Part shown: positions 37,615 through 47,175 of the stretch, in pieces
How the letters are laid out: each line of letters begins with the position of its first letter
Position numbering within the stretch: the first letter of the stretch is position 1
Assembly: GCA_036490175.1 (NCBI GenBank)
Contig: DASXEJ010000008.1
Span: 1 to 64,000 of the forward strand
Length of the DNA: 64,000 bases
Source: Pirellulales bacterium
GTDB lineage: Bacteria > Planctomycetota > Planctomycetia > Pirellulales > JACPPG01
Direction: 5' to 3'
Made by a program: the position numbers and the translations under genes
Notes under the pieces: generated by a model
Databases searched by the model: none
Seen by the model: the letters and a program-made list of their open reading frames with translations, nothing else
Told to the model about the DNA's origin: nothing

Positions 37615-39675
37615 CTACGGCAATTCGTTGAGCGTGTAATAGGCGTCGGGGTGCAACAGCTTCTCCCCTTCGTCCGTAGGAACGTCTTTCAGTCGCAGGT
37701 GGTAGACACGCCGTTTGTCGCGCTCCGGCACTGTAATATGAGCGGTCAGACCGTCGCTTGCTACGCGGATCTCGGTAATTTTATTTTCGCGTCGTTCGAT
37801 CTCGGGCGAGCCGTACGTATCCCAATAGTGATAGGTGTACGATTCCAGAAACCAGCGCTCTGCCTCGGCTGCCTTGGCGACGTCGATCGGCTTGGTGAAT
37901 TTCAGGTCCCAACCATCGGCCGTGATATTCATGGAATGAATTTCCGGCGGGACGTTGCCTGTGTACACCACCCGCTGCACGCCGTGCGTCTGTCCTCCGA
38001 GCGAACCCCAACCGCGATTGGTTTCGCCAACGAACATGCTGCCGTCCGGCGCGAACGCAAGTCGGTTCACGCCCGACTGAAATCCAGTGCGGAAGCCGAA
38101 GCACGCACCCTGCATGCGTCCCTGAACTTCTTCCAGCGAACAGCGCATGACGAGCGAATTGGTCAGCTCGGCCACAAAGCATTGTCCGGCAAAGGGACCG
38201 AACCGCCCTGCGGTCGTATCCCACACCGGTTCGGCCGCCGAGCGCGCTACGGCAAAGGGAAACCAAATGGCCGGCTGCACGACCTCGGGCGTCTCACCCT
38301 CGGCCACGCCCGGCATCCAGGGAAGAGCCGCTTTGTGGCCGTAGAACTCACCGCGGCGGATCTCCTGCAGTTTGCAGACCGGGATGTATTCTCCTTGATT
38401 GTCGGTATAGAACAGCCGACCCGCCGGATCGAAGGCCACGCCATTGGGGCTGCGCAATCCGAATGCCCAGGGAGTGAACGTGCCGTCACGGCCGATCTTG
38501 GCACAGCAGCCGCGATACGCGACTTCAGGACGCTCTTTGCTGAATGCCAGGTTCAATGTTACGAACAAGTCGCCCAGCGCGTCACGCACGGGGCCGTAGG
38601 CGAACTCATGGTAGTCGCCCGAGATGCCAAAGCGATCGCACATGGTGTCGTATTCGTCGGCCACGTCGTCGCCGTTGGTGTCGCGCAATAACGTTAGTTC
38701 CGGCCGTTGCATGGCCCACAGCGAGTGGTTGCCATCGGCCAGCAGTCCTAAGGGCTCGTGCAGACCGATGGCGAATCGTTGCCAGTGGATCTGGTCGACA
38801 TCCTCGGCCAAGGGATTCGTCACCAGCCACACATCACCGCGGCGCGTGGCCACGAACAACTTGCCGTCGGGGCGAAACGCTAGTCCGCCCACTTCGACCA
38901 ACGTGTCCGGCGGCAGCGGGAGGCTCTCGATGCGGTAATGCTGCCCTTCGCCGGTAGGAGGAAAGTCGCGATCCAACAATCGATCGAGCTTCACCTGGAA
39001 ACGGACGGCCACGGTCGGATTGAAATAGAAATTCCAACGCCCCTTGCGATGCGCCACTTTGATGAGCAGATCGTTCATCCCCTCGTGCAAGTCGAGAGCG
39101 ACCGTATCTTGTTCAAGCGCCTGACGCGTGCCGGCCCCGGTGAACACGAGCGGTTTGCCATTGAGCCAAGCCACCACTTGATCTTCGCTGCCGATCGATA
39201 CAGGCACTTGCATCGCCCGCGGGCTTTCCACCCGCCGGTACAAATAACAGGCGCAGTCATCGGAGGTCTTGAATCTGGCCAGGCTGACGCGCAGGCCGTC
39301 GCGCAGATTCACGCCGCGCCAACGAGCCGTCTCCCCTTTGCCTTCGTAGGTGGCGTTGAGTTTGATCTCTTGCTCGGGCGGGTAAGAAGTGCTGAGGCCG
39401 CGGCCGTCTGTGTTGTCGAATGGCCCAATCAAGTGCCAGGTGGCAGGCCAGCGTACGGCGCCGCTCGCCTCGAGCGATGCTATGCGTGTTGCTTCGCGTG
39501 TTTCTTTTTTTACGTAGGTCAGGTCGTCTTGCGCTAGCGTAATCGTTGCGAGCGCGAGGACGACGCACAGCGCGAGACTCGTGTGCAGCGCGTTCACCGT
39601 ATGCCCACGTGCCGTGGGCATGGCACCGGCTTGCGCGGCTTGCTTTGTAAACGTCGTTTGGCGATCGGCGGACAT
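37615..39675 (-). CDS. Secreted beta-propeller protein (sugar dehydrogenase-like)
   Basis: 686 residues from ATG 39675, 8 bp after the upstream cytochrome gene's stop; the longer frame would overlap that gene. A signal-like segment (LALCVVLALATITLAQ) is followed by an N-terminal beta domain (GPFDNTDGRGLSTSYPPEQE, about residues 80-220) and a propeller of the glucose/sorbosone dehydrogenase-like kind common in planctomycetes (LAFRPDGKLFVATRRGDVW, RSPNGVAFDPAGRLFYTDNQGE). No CxxCH motif in this protein, so the adjacent pentaheme cytochrome may be its electron acceptor if it is a dehydrogenase. Enzyme activity and substrate are unproven. Confidence 0.75.
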   Translation of the reverse strand: MSADRQTTFTKQAAQAGAMPTARGHTVNALHTSLALCVVLALATITLAQDDLTYVKKETREATRIASLEASGAVRWPATWHLIGPFDNTDGRGLSTSYPPEQEIKLNATYEGKGETARWRGVNLRDGLRVSLARFKTSDDCACYLYRRVESPRAMQVPVSIGSEDQVVAWLNGKPLVFTGAGTRQALEQDTVALDLHEGMNDLLIKVAHRKGRWNFYFNPTVAVRFQVKLDRLLDRDFPPTGEGQHYRIESLPLPPDTLVEVGGLAFRPDGKLFVATRRGDVWLVTNPLAEDVDQIHWQRFAIGLHEPLGLLADGNHSLWAMQRPELTLLRDTNGDDVADEYDTMCDRFGISGDYHEFAYGPVRDALGDLFVTLNLAFSKERPEVAYRGCCAKIGRDGTFTPWAFGLRSPNGVAFDPAGRLFYTDNQGEYIPVCKLQEIRRGEFYGHKAALPWMPGVAEGETPEVVQPAIWFPFAVARSAAEPVWDTTAGRFGPFAGQCFVAELTNSLVMRCSLEEVQGRMQGACFGFRTGFQSGVNRLAFAPDGSMFVGETNRGWGSLGGQTHGVQRVVYTGNVPPEIHSMNITADGWDLKFTKPIDVAKAAEAERWFLESYTYHYWDTYGSPEIERRENKITEIRVASDGLTAHITVPERDKRRVYHLRLKDVPTDEGEKLLHPDAYYTLNELP

Positions 39676-39683
39676 GAGCTTTG

Positions 39684-42600
39684 TCACTTCAGTTCCTCTG
39701 CCAGCAACTGGCGCCATGTTTCGGGTTGCGCATCGGTTGGCCGCCACAATGTCATTTTCACGTTTCGTTCATCCCCCGCGGCCGGCGCGGCAATGCGAAC
39801 CAGCACTTGCCAGCGCTCGCCCTGTCGCTGGATGTGCCAATCGGCGGTGTTTCCCGTAGGTCGAAGTCTCAACAGCAACGGCTGGCCCCCTTGGTCGATT
39901 CGCAGAAAGCAATTGGCCGCCGGGCGTTGGTCGCCGACGGGTGAAAAATCGGCGGCTACGCCTGTCGTGATCTGGGGCTCGGTCTCGGCATCGGACACGT
40001 GCAGCCACACGAGATCGTTTGCAGGGGCCGCAATGGATACTTCGCGTAACACACCCACGCCTGCCGCCGACCGCAGCGACGTGATTCGTTCCGCGAACGT
40101 TGCGTCTCCGCCCCCATCGAGCGCCAAGCGGTAGCGGAACGTCGGACCGCGATCATCAACCTGATATCCCAGTTGTGCGAGCCGCGATGGATGCAGCTTT
40201 CCATCGCGCACCATAAAGCCGAGCGCAGGGTCCGTGTCGCGCCCGGCGAAATTCGGCACCAGGGAGGTCGCGGCAGTGACCTCCCACGGGCAGCCGGCGG
40301 GTGCCGTCCAGAAAGTAGTACCGAGCACGTGTGCCGGGTGCCCGCCGCGTCCGTTCCAGACCGGTCCCATATCGAGGAATTCACCACTCCAGGCGAACGC
40401 CAGCCGGCCCATCTGAGCATCGAATGCTGCGTGTACGTCATTCGGAAAGCGCACGGCGATGCTGCGGGGTGTGGTGCCGGGCAAAAACGTTCGGATGGCT
40501 ACCGGACGCGTGCCGGCCGCCAGCGTTTGCAGCTTTTGCCGCTCGAGTCCCTCGGGGGGCGGCAGGCTGCGGGCGACGGCCAGATACTGCCAGATCGCGG
40601 CGCGCTGCCGTGCGGGATCGCCGTCGAGGATGTCTTTATATGGGCTCTCTCCATTGAGAAACACCGTCGGCATCCGCGTCCCAGCCGCGATGCGTTGCGG
40701 GTCTTGCATCCAACGTTCGTACCAGCCGTTATTGATGCGTGCCGTGACGTTGGCCAGGTCGGGACCACGCGTGCCTGTCGACGGGATATCGAGCATGTCG
40801 TGACACTTGGTACAACCAAAGCCACGGCTGCCTACCAGCGTGCGCCCGGCTTCGGCCAGCGCTGTGTCCGCAGGGTTGTCGGCAGCTTTGTCGGCAGCAA
40901 CGGCCGCGGCCGGCTCTGCCAGCGGCTGCGCGTCGAGCGACGCCAGCTGCGGTGGAAGCGACGAGATCGATCTCTTGTCGAAATGCGGCATCTGCAACGA
41001 CATCCAGGGACGCGATCGTTCGTCCCCTTCCAGAACGCCGCGAAGTGCTTTGCCCGTGAGCTTACCTGTGACTTGTGTCAATGACGGCGGCGTGACCAAT
41101 TCGCTACCCCCGTCCTGGCCCGTGCCGAGACGATTAATGAACTCCTGAGTTAGGCCGCCGTCGCCGTCGCGTTCGTGACAGGCCTGACAATTGAAGCGGA
41201 CTAGCGCTTGCCGGGCCGCATCGGCTGGCGCAGCGAGAGCCGGTGCTTTTACGGCGCCCTGCAGCAGTGCGACAACCGCCTTGCGATCGAGCGCGGCACT
41301 GAATTGTGGCACAGCCTTGCCGTCTGCCTTAGTCGACGAGACGTCGTTGGCGTCTGCCCGCGCTGTCGCCAGGCATCCCCCCGCACATTGCGTCGCCACA
41401 GCGAGAAAATCGAGGCGGCTGGCCTTGGGTTGCCACGGTTGATCTTCACCTGCAGGTTTCATCTCGTGGCAGGCGGCGCAGTTGCGCGCCTGCATCACCT
41501 CGCGACCCAGCGCCGGCAGCTGTTGCTGGGACGGTAGCGCGGCAAAGGCGGTTTGATGCGCCTCGGAGAGCCCGAGCGCCGCGAAGGCGGCTTGCACGGC
41601 ATCGGCGGCCGGCGCCGCGGGCAATTCCAAGGCAGGTGCCGTAGCCGCATCGTGGCCAATCAAGTACATCGCCAGTTGCCGCTTGTCGAGTTTGCCGAGC
41701 ACGAAGCGGGGCATGAGTCCGGCCGGGGCAATCGCCTCGGGCTTGTGCAAAAACGCCTCGATCACCTCGGGCGTGGTTTTTTGCGATAGGTTCCGCAATG
41801 TGATACGCGCCGGCCGCTCCCCCTGTCGCTCGTGGCATACGGCGCAACCAATTTTCTGGAAGTGCTGCGCACCGGCTTCGGCCGTTTCGCGAACCACCGC
41901 ATCGGGCGAGCTGGGCACGATGGCTATCGGTCCCCCCTCGGCGGCCAAAAATGTCGCCACCGCATAGCGTTCGACGTCACCAATTGCGTCAGCAGAAAAC
42001 AGTCGTGGCATCACGGCTTCGGGGCGCAGCGTTGTCGGATCCGCCAGCCAGTGGTAGATCCAGCCGGTCTTGAGCCGCGCCCCGGCGGCGGTCAGGCGCG
42101 GACCGGGGCGCTTGGCAAGTTGCAACGACAAGGACACCTTTTCGTTCGGGGTGTGACAGGCGACACAGCTATGTTCTTCTGCCACGAGACGGCCGCGTTG
42201 GAACAAATCGTCAACGAGCGGATCGCCTTTTTGGTGTCCTAAAACTCGCGATGGCAGTGGCTCGGGGGCGAACGATTCTGATTGCCAGTTGAGCTTCAAT
42301 CGCGCGGGCTGATTCGCTGTAGGTTCGTATTGAAGGTCGACGCGATGCAGACCGAGCGCCAATTCCACTGGCGTCGCAGCCGTGGTTGATTTCCGAGTTT
42401 CGTCCGTAAGGGGTAGTGCGACCGGTCGATCATCGATCGATAGTGCAACGCGTCCGATTGCCGTCGCCGAGAATTGATATTTGCCGGGCTGAAGAATGTC
42501 CATCACGCCGCGATAGTGGACCCGCCAGCCGGTTGCCGGCAATCGAGGGTCGGGCGACTCGCCGATGGCAAGCTCGCAGGCCGGGATCGCTTCGTAGCGG

Positions 42601-42803
42601 CTGAACTCGACGTGACTATCCGCGTGCGCGTAGTTGGCGACGAGTCCGGGAAGTCGCGTGGGAAGCACATCTTCGTCATCGTTATCCGCCGGAGCGGACC
42701 AGGCCGTAGCGCCGCTGATCATCAGAAATGCGACGGCGACATAAGGCATGGAGCGCAGCAGGCACGCAAACGGAGGCGTAGTGGCAGCGAAGCAAACTTT
42801 CAT
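39684..42803 (-). CDS. Large pentaheme cytochrome c protein with PA14-like domain
   Basis: 1039 residues. N-terminal signal (PYVAVAFLMISGATAWSA), then a PA14-like beta domain (about 55-180, with HYRGVMDILQPGKYQFSATA). Five c-type heme motifs follow: CVACH 213-217, CAVCH 320-324, CAACH 442-446, CQACH 539-543 and CTKCH 664-668. Candidate methionine axial ligands are AVMPRLF, GLMPRF, LQMPHF and TRMPTVF. The C-terminal 350 residues are heme-free beta-rich sequence. It probably transfers electrons in the periplasm and may bind a carbohydrate through the PA14-like part. It precedes the propeller gene by 8 bp in the same operon and is divergent from a DUF1501 gene. Confidence 0.85.
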   Translation of the reverse strand: MKVCFAATTPPFACLLRSMPYVAVAFLMISGATAWSAPADNDDEDVLPTRLPGLVANYAHADSHVEFSRYEAIPACELAIGESPDPRLPATGWRVHYRGVMDILQPGKYQFSATAIGRVALSIDDRPVALPLTDETRKSTTAATPVELALGLHRVDLQYEPTANQPARLKLNWQSESFAPEPLPSRVLGHQKGDPLVDDLFQRGRLVAEEHSCVACHTPNEKVSLSLQLAKRPGPRLTAAGARLKTGWIYHWLADPTTLRPEAVMPRLFSADAIGDVERYAVATFLAAEGGPIAIVPSSPDAVVRETAEAGAQHFQKIGCAVCHERQGERPARITLRNLSQKTTPEVIEAFLHKPEAIAPAGLMPRFVLGKLDKRQLAMYLIGHDAATAPALELPAAPAADAVQAAFAALGLSEAHQTAFAALPSQQQLPALGREVMQARNCAACHEMKPAGEDQPWQPKASRLDFLAVATQCAGGCLATARADANDVSSTKADGKAVPQFSAALDRKAVVALLQGAVKAPALAAPADAARQALVRFNCQACHERDGDGGLTQEFINRLGTGQDGGSELVTPPSLTQVTGKLTGKALRGVLEGDERSRPWMSLQMPHFDKRSISSLPPQLASLDAQPLAEPAAAVAADKAADNPADTALAEAGRTLVGSRGFGCTKCHDMLDIPSTGTRGPDLANVTARINNGWYERWMQDPQRIAAGTRMPTVFLNGESPYKDILDGDPARQRAAIWQYLAVARSLPPPEGLERQKLQTLAAGTRPVAIRTFLPGTTPRSIAVRFPNDVHAAFDAQMGRLAFAWSGEFLDMGPVWNGRGGHPAHVLGTTFWTAPAGCPWEVTAATSLVPNFAGRDTDPALGFMVRDGKLHPSRLAQLGYQVDDRGPTFRYRLALDGGGDATFAERITSLRSAAGVGVLREVSIAAPANDLVWLHVSDAETEPQITTGVAADFSPVGDQRPAANCFLRIDQGGQPLLLRLRPTGNTADWHIQRQGERWQVLVRIAAPAAGDERNVKMTLWRPTDAQPETWRQLLAEELK

Positions 42804-43075
42804 CGGAGACCGTGTCTACGTGGTAGGCGGGATCGGCAGGGCGGCTGCTGCAGGTATCTGCGAGGCGGCCGCGGACCGGCGGCAAACCCCCAGTTTACGC
42901 TCGGCGGATGGCGAAATAAACCGCTCTGCCTCCCTGATGGAAAAGGCGCTCGCCCCGGTTGCTTGGCGGATCGGTTGACGCAGCCTCGGAAGTTCCCGCG
43001 GCGGTTGTGGCAAAGGGCGCATTTCGCGGTTGCGCACAGGGCGGTTAGAATCCGGAGAGTGATTCCACTAGACGC

Positions 43076-44524
43076 GTGCGATTTGAGGCGAGAGTGTTCC
43101 GCCAAGCCTGCTCCAACTATCTGACATCGATCCGCCTCCATCGCCGGGAAGTGCTGCGCGCTGGTAGCCTGGGGCTGTTAGGGCTGTCACTGCCTGGCTT
43201 GCTGGGCGGTCGGGCGAGCGCCGCAGCCGAGGGCGTCCCCCTCACGGACGCGACCTTTGGGCGCGCCAAGAATTGCATCCTGCTCTTTATGTGGGGCGGC
43301 CCGGCGCAGCACGAAACTTGGGATCTGAAGCCCGACGCGCCGGCCGAGATTCGCGGCGAGTTTCGGCCGATTGATACCTGCGTTCCCGGCATTCAGATCA
43401 GCGAGCATTTTCCTCAACTGGCTCAGCGGACCGACAAGTTGGCGATCGTGCGCTCGATGACGCACACCAACGTCGACCATCTGACTGCCACTTCGTTCCT
43501 GCTTACCGGTCAGCCGCCTCCGCCCGACGGCAACCTGCGCAATGATTGGCCTCATATTGGGGCAGTCTTATCTCGGCTGGGGCATGGCCGGGGACCGCTG
43601 CCTCCGTTTGTCTCGCTACGGCCGAAGCTAGAGAACGACGTGCCGCGGTTTGTCGAGCAGTGCCACGGGCAATTTGCAGGCTGGCTCGGCCAGGCCTACG
43701 ATCCACTAACGATTGACGCCGACCCCAGCCGCGACGGCTACCACGTGGGCGATTTCAAGCTGCCGCCCGAGATTTCCGTCGCACGCATGGACGAGCGGCG
43801 CAAGCTCCATCGCGAGTTCAACGCCTCGCTACGCAGCCGGCTGACGCAAGACGAGGGCTTAACTGCCTTCGACGGTCATTATCGTAAAGCGTTCGAACTA
43901 CTCGATTCGTCGACCGGCGGCGATGCGTTTGAAATCGATAAAGAGCCGGCTCCGCTGCGCGATCAATACGGGAGAAACCCGCACGGCCAAAGCGTGCTGC
44001 AAGCCCGGAGGCTGGTCGAGCGCGGCGTGCCGCTGGTGACGGTCTATTGGCCCAACGACGGGCGCAAGAATGTGAGTGTCTATTGGGACACCCACAATCG
44101 CAATTTTGTCGATCTGCGCGAGCGGTTGATGCCGCCAGCCGATCAGGCGTTTTCCGCGCTGCTCGACGATCTGGCGACACGCGGCATGCTCGACGAGACG
44201 TTAGTGATCTGGACCGGCGAGTTCGGCCGCACCCCACGCATCGGACAGCGTAACAGCGATGCCGGGGCAGGACGCGACGGCCGCGACCATTGGCCAGGTT
44301 GTTTCTCGACCGTGCTGGCCGGCGGAGGGATTCGCGGTGGGCAGGTTTACGGTGCATCGGACAACCATGCTGCATACCCGGCAGCCGATGCCGTGCCGCC
44401 GGTCGACCTCGTGGCGACCGTTTATCATCTGCTAGGCGTCAGCCCTGACGCGGTGCTGAACGATCAACAAGGCCGCCCGCTAACGATTTGTCCGGGCACG
44501 CCCATTCGCCGCTTGCTTGCCTAG
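43076..44524 (+). CDS. DUF1501 protein
   Basis: 482 residues, starting at GTG 43076; no better ATG precedes the Tat-like segment (HRREVLRAGSLGLLGLSLPG). DUF1501 blocks: ILLFMWGGPAQHETWDLKP, EIRGEFRPIDT, VIWTGEFGRTPRIG and GRDHWPGCFSTVLAGGG. It is divergent from the pentaheme cytochrome gene, with a 272-bp intergenic region, a typical planctomycete arrangement of a cytochrome-type gene beside DUF1501. Function unknown. Confidence 0.9.
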   Translation: MRFEARVFRQACSNYLTSIRLHRREVLRAGSLGLLGLSLPGLLGGRASAAAEGVPLTDATFGRAKNCILLFMWGGPAQHETWDLKPDAPAEIRGEFRPIDTCVPGIQISEHFPQLAQRTDKLAIVRSMTHTNVDHLTATSFLLTGQPPPPDGNLRNDWPHIGAVLSRLGHGRGPLPPFVSLRPKLENDVPRFVEQCHGQFAGWLGQAYDPLTIDADPSRDGYHVGDFKLPPEISVARMDERRKLHREFNASLRSRLTQDEGLTAFDGHYRKAFELLDSSTGGDAFEIDKEPAPLRDQYGRNPHGQSVLQARRLVERGVPLVTVYWPNDGRKNVSVYWDTHNRNFVDLRERLMPPADQAFSALLDDLATRGMLDETLVIWTGEFGRTPRIGQRNSDAGAGRDGRDHWPGCFSTVLAGGGIRGGQVYGASDNHAAYPAADAVPPVDLVATVYHLLGVSPDAVLNDQQGRPLTICPGTPIRRLLA

Positions 44525-44654
44525 TGCTGGGCTGTGCCGGTTTCGAGGGACCGAAATTCTGCGCGCACGAACGCCGCCCTATCAATCATGTGGCGGCGTG
44601 GCGGAATCCATTGCCCTGGTCGCGGTTACGCGTCCTGAGGGGCTATGCAGAGAG

Positions 44655-44885
44655 TCAGTTCCAGGTCGAAAAGAACCGCTTCTCCAGGCGGGTCAGGCGG
44701 GCCTTGGCCTGGGCCTGCTCGTAGGCCTGACGATAGAGCGCCTGAATCGCGTTAACCTGCTGCACGGCATGGATTTGGACAATGAAAACCGGGCACATCA
44801 CAAATCCAACCGGCACCACGTTAGGCTGAGATGCGGGCTGAACTGTATGCTCGGCGAACATTCCTGCGAGGCGATTCACGGCCAT
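44655..44885 (-). CDS. Small protein of unknown function, 76 residues
   Basis: ATG 44885, preceded by a purine-rich GAGGACC; an in-frame GTG at 44906 is the longer alternative. A hydrophobic middle (NVVPVGFVMCPVFIVQIHAV) is followed by a helix rich in Gln and Ala (VNAIQALYRQAYEQAQAKAR) and ends in FFSTWN. No signal peptide. The composition and the conserved-looking C-terminal tail argue that this is a real gene; planctomycetes carry many short proteins of this kind. It is convergent with the DUF1501 gene at 44524. Confidence 0.55.
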   Translation of the reverse strand: MAVNRLAGMFAEHTVQPASQPNVVPVGFVMCPVFIVQIHAVQQVNAIQALYRQAYEQAQAKARLTRLEKRFFSTWN

Positions 44886-45302
44886 GGGAGAAGGTCCTCG
44901 AATCACGGGCGCTGTGTGGGGGTTTAGGGCGACTGGGAATTTATCACAACTTACTTGATCAACATTATGTATATCGTAAGTCTACCATGCTTTCAATAAT
45001 AGCGTCGGCATTTTTTTGGGGATTTCCGGCGTTTAAGGCCCCACCCCCCTAAATCCGTTAAACCGAACGCCTCTTGCCAAACGAAATATGGTTTCGCTAG
45101 GATCACACGCGTCGTTTCAGTGCTGCCAACAGTGGCATTGAAGGCGTTTTTTCTATCGTCGCGTCGCTGACTGGAGATACCAGAGGAACGCAAATCCCTT
45201 CGGTGTGGGCCTGGTAAGCCTCGAACGGACATACGATCCGGACGCTGCAGATTGCCTGTGCATTCTGTGGCAGCGGCTGGGCCCAAGAAAAGGAGTTCAT
45301 GT
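44886..45302. other. AT-rich intergenic region before the Cys-rich gene
   Basis: 417 bp. The left part (44937-45020) is distinctly AT-rich for this genome and contains an inverted repeat acttac...gtaagt (44949-44954 and 44976-44981), a possible promoter or operator. AAGGAG at 45290-45295 is the ribosome site of the Cys-rich gene. No coding frame is convincing. Confidence 0.5.
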
Positions 45303-45770
45303 ATGTCGAGCGCGATGTTAATAGAGCGGGCGAGTCTTGGTTTTCCGGGCATGGCCAATCCGAGCATGGGCGGCCAGACGGCCCCCCACGCCGCTTCGAC
45401 CGCCAACTATTGCGTGGTCCCTCGCTGCACTCTCAAGGTGGAGAAGTGCCAGGGAGGCATGAAGATCCACTGCAAGTGCGACGACGACGTTGCTTGCGGA
45501 ACGCTGCAGAACTTGTGCAATATGTTGGCCGGTGGCATGTGCAGTTGCGTCTGCACGATGAACGGCATTCCTTGCTGCACGCTGAATCTGGCCTGCGGCA
45601 TCTGCAAGTGCGAAAGCACAAAAGACGGCGTGTGCATCACCTGCACCAGCGGTGACAAGACTTGCTGTGAAATGATCCAGGCCTGCTGCGATTGTTTGGC
45701 CTGCATGTGCAAGTCGGGTTGCTGCTGCTACGTCTGCTTGGGCAACACGCCAGTTTGCTGCTGCTGCTAA
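45303..45770 (+). CDS. Cysteine-rich protein with 32 Cys
   Basis: 155 residues from ATG 45303, seven bases after AAGGAG (45290-45295); the out-of-frame ATG at 45299 is not used. The first 36 residues have no Cys and no signal peptide; the remaining 119 carry 32 Cys (27 percent) as CxC, CC, CxxC and terminal CCCC (ending PVCCCC). Segments include KCDDDVACGTLQNLCNM, ICKCESTKDGVCITC and CCEMIQACCDCLACMC. I recall similar uncharacterised proteins in other planctomycetes. It could bind metal (metallothionein-like) or form a disulfide-linked envelope protein. A terminator follows at 45800. Confidence 0.85.
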   Translation: MSSAMLIERASLGFPGMANPSMGGQTAPHAASTANYCVVPRCTLKVEKCQGGMKIHCKCDDDVACGTLQNLCNMLAGGMCSCVCTMNGIPCCTLNLACGICKCESTKDGVCITCTSGDKTCCEMIQACCDCLACMCKSGCCCYVCLGNTPVCCCC

Positions 45771-45799
45771 GCTGACGGGCGTATACGACGATTCGATTC

Positions 45800-45834
45800 A
45801 CCCCCGTGCCGGCAATCCAGCGCGGGGGTTCTTC
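45800..45834 (+). terminator. Terminator of the Cys-rich gene
   Basis: acccccgtgc (45800-45809) pairs with gcgcgggggt (45820-45829) in a 10-bp stem with one G-U pair, followed by a short TCTTC. It lies 30 bp after the Cys-rich stop. The T-run is weak. Confidence 0.55.
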
Positions 45835-45855
45835 ATGCGCCGCGTGGTGGCGAAT

Positions 45856-45899
45856 AAAAAAGCCCGCGCCGTGGTCGGGCGATACCACGGCACGGGCCT
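45856..45899 (-). terminator. Rho-independent terminator of the DUF1559 gene
   Basis: The stem gccgtggt (45868-45875) pairs with accacggc (45884-45891), extended by agcccg (45861-45866) and cgggct. On the minus strand the stem is followed by TTTTTT (45856-45861 on the plus strand as A). It lies 85 bp after the DUF1559 stop. Confidence 0.75.
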
Positions 45900-45983
45900 A
45901 CCACTCTCCCTTTTCCGTTCACAGGGGAGACGTTTCAACGAACGTTGCACTGTGTCGCGGCTTTGCTGCCGCAGGACGTGCAA

Positions 45984-47081
45984 CTAGTAGTTTGGCGTTG
46001 GCTCGCCTTGGCCGCGCGTGACGAGTGCGGCGAACGTCGGCATGGTGATTGTCGAATTCAAAAAGTGGACCGAGCCGTCGCCGAACAGAGCGTTGGCCCC
46101 GCCGGGATGAAAGGCAAAAACTTCCCCGGTCCCTTCGGTTGTGTAATACGGATAGTTGGTTGCCCCGCCGTTCAATGCCACAACGTCCTGACCGTTAGTG
46201 CAGTTGATGGCGCAGGGCCCCCACGGGGGGCTGCCCGTCGAGGTGGCCGGGAACGTGCCGTCGATGTTCGACCCTTCGATCGCAAAGTCGTTGGCTGCGC
46301 GGGCCCAACCCCCGCCGTTTACGCGTGCGACCAGTTGATCCGTACTGATCTGGCCGCCGGCCTTGCGAAATACAAACGGGCGACCGGCCGATTCGGCCAG
46401 AGCAATCGTATTCGACAATCCGTCCGAAACGTCCGCTAAGCGCGGTGAGGTCTTTTGCTGGCCGTTGGTTGCCGGGAGCGTGGTCAAAGTGGGATCGACT
46501 TGCGGCATCATGCCTACTCCGGCGACCGTGATAATTCCATTGGTCACGAGCGCCGTGGCGACGCCGGTCGTGGCCCCATAGTCCGAGGTCATCACATGGA
46601 CCGGATTAGGACTGCCGTTGCCGTAACCGGCCGGCAAGGTCGACGCTTGAGGATCCGAGTCCCAACGATCGAGGTCCGTTCCCGTCGAGGGGCAATTCAA
46701 ATTCGGCACGATTTGGGATGCCACAAACAGGTTGCTGGCCTGATAGGTAGTGGTGCTTTGGTCGTCCCAGTTCAGCGCTTTGTTATAGGTGGCGACCAGG
46801 TTGCCACCTTCCATGTACGGGAGCACCACGGTGTATAGCGATTGTCGGGCACTCGCGGGGGGGCGAATTGCCGTGGGCAAGTAGCCCATCGTGTCGTTGA
46901 AGTTCGTGATGGCCAGGCCGAGCTGTTTGAGGTTGTTGGTGCACTGCGTGCGTCGGGCTGCCTCGCGGGCGGCCTGCACGGCCGGCAGCAACAGGCCAAT
47001 CAAAATGCCGATGATGGCGATAACCACCAGCAGCTCAACCAACGTGAATCCCTTCGGTCGGTACTGTGTCGTAATACGCAT
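45984..47081 (-). CDS. DUF1559 pilin-like protein
   Basis: 365 residues with the prepilin-like N-terminus [18 protein letters not shown] and the C-terminal [18 protein letters not shown]. Paralogous to the protein at 32829-33944. Same role as other DUF1559 proteins: presumably processed by a prepilin peptidase and exposed at the surface; no function established. The lipoprotein gene at 47176 lies 94 bp upstream on the same strand, a pairing often seen for DUF1559 genes, so they likely act together. Confidence 0.93.
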   Translation of the reverse strand: MRITTQYRPKGFTLVELLVVIAIIGILIGLLLPAVQAAREAARRTQCTNNLKQLGLAITNFNDTMGYLPTAIRPPASARQSLYTVVLPYMEGGNLVATYNKALNWDDQSTTTYQASNLFVASQIVPNLNCPSTGTDLDRWDSDPQASTLPAGYGNGSPNPVHVMTSDYGATTGVATALVTNGIITVAGVGMMPQVDPTLTTLPATNGQQKTSPRLADVSDGLSNTIALAESAGRPFVFRKAGGQISTDQLVARVNGGGWARAANDFAIEGSNIDGTFPATSTGSPPWGPCAINCTNGQDVVALNGGATNYPYYTTEGTGEVFAFHPGGANALFGDGSVHFLNSTITMPTFAALVTRGQGEPTPNY

Positions 47082-47175
47082 CTCTATGAATCCTATGTCG
47101 AGTGGAAACTAATGAGCGGTAAAGCCGACGCAACAGCGCGTCGACACAAAGCCAATGGCGGCACTTGACGATGAC

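Noticed and set aside
37552-38691. A 379-residue plus-strand frame opposite the propeller gene
   Set aside because: The minus strand encodes a coherent secreted propeller coupled to the cytochrome gene; the plus translation lacks any motif.
45299-45655. A 118-residue frame starting at ATG 45299 overlapping the Cys-rich gene
   Set aside because: The frame starting at 45303 has the better ribosome-site spacing, a highly non-random Cys pattern and a terminator just beyond its stop.
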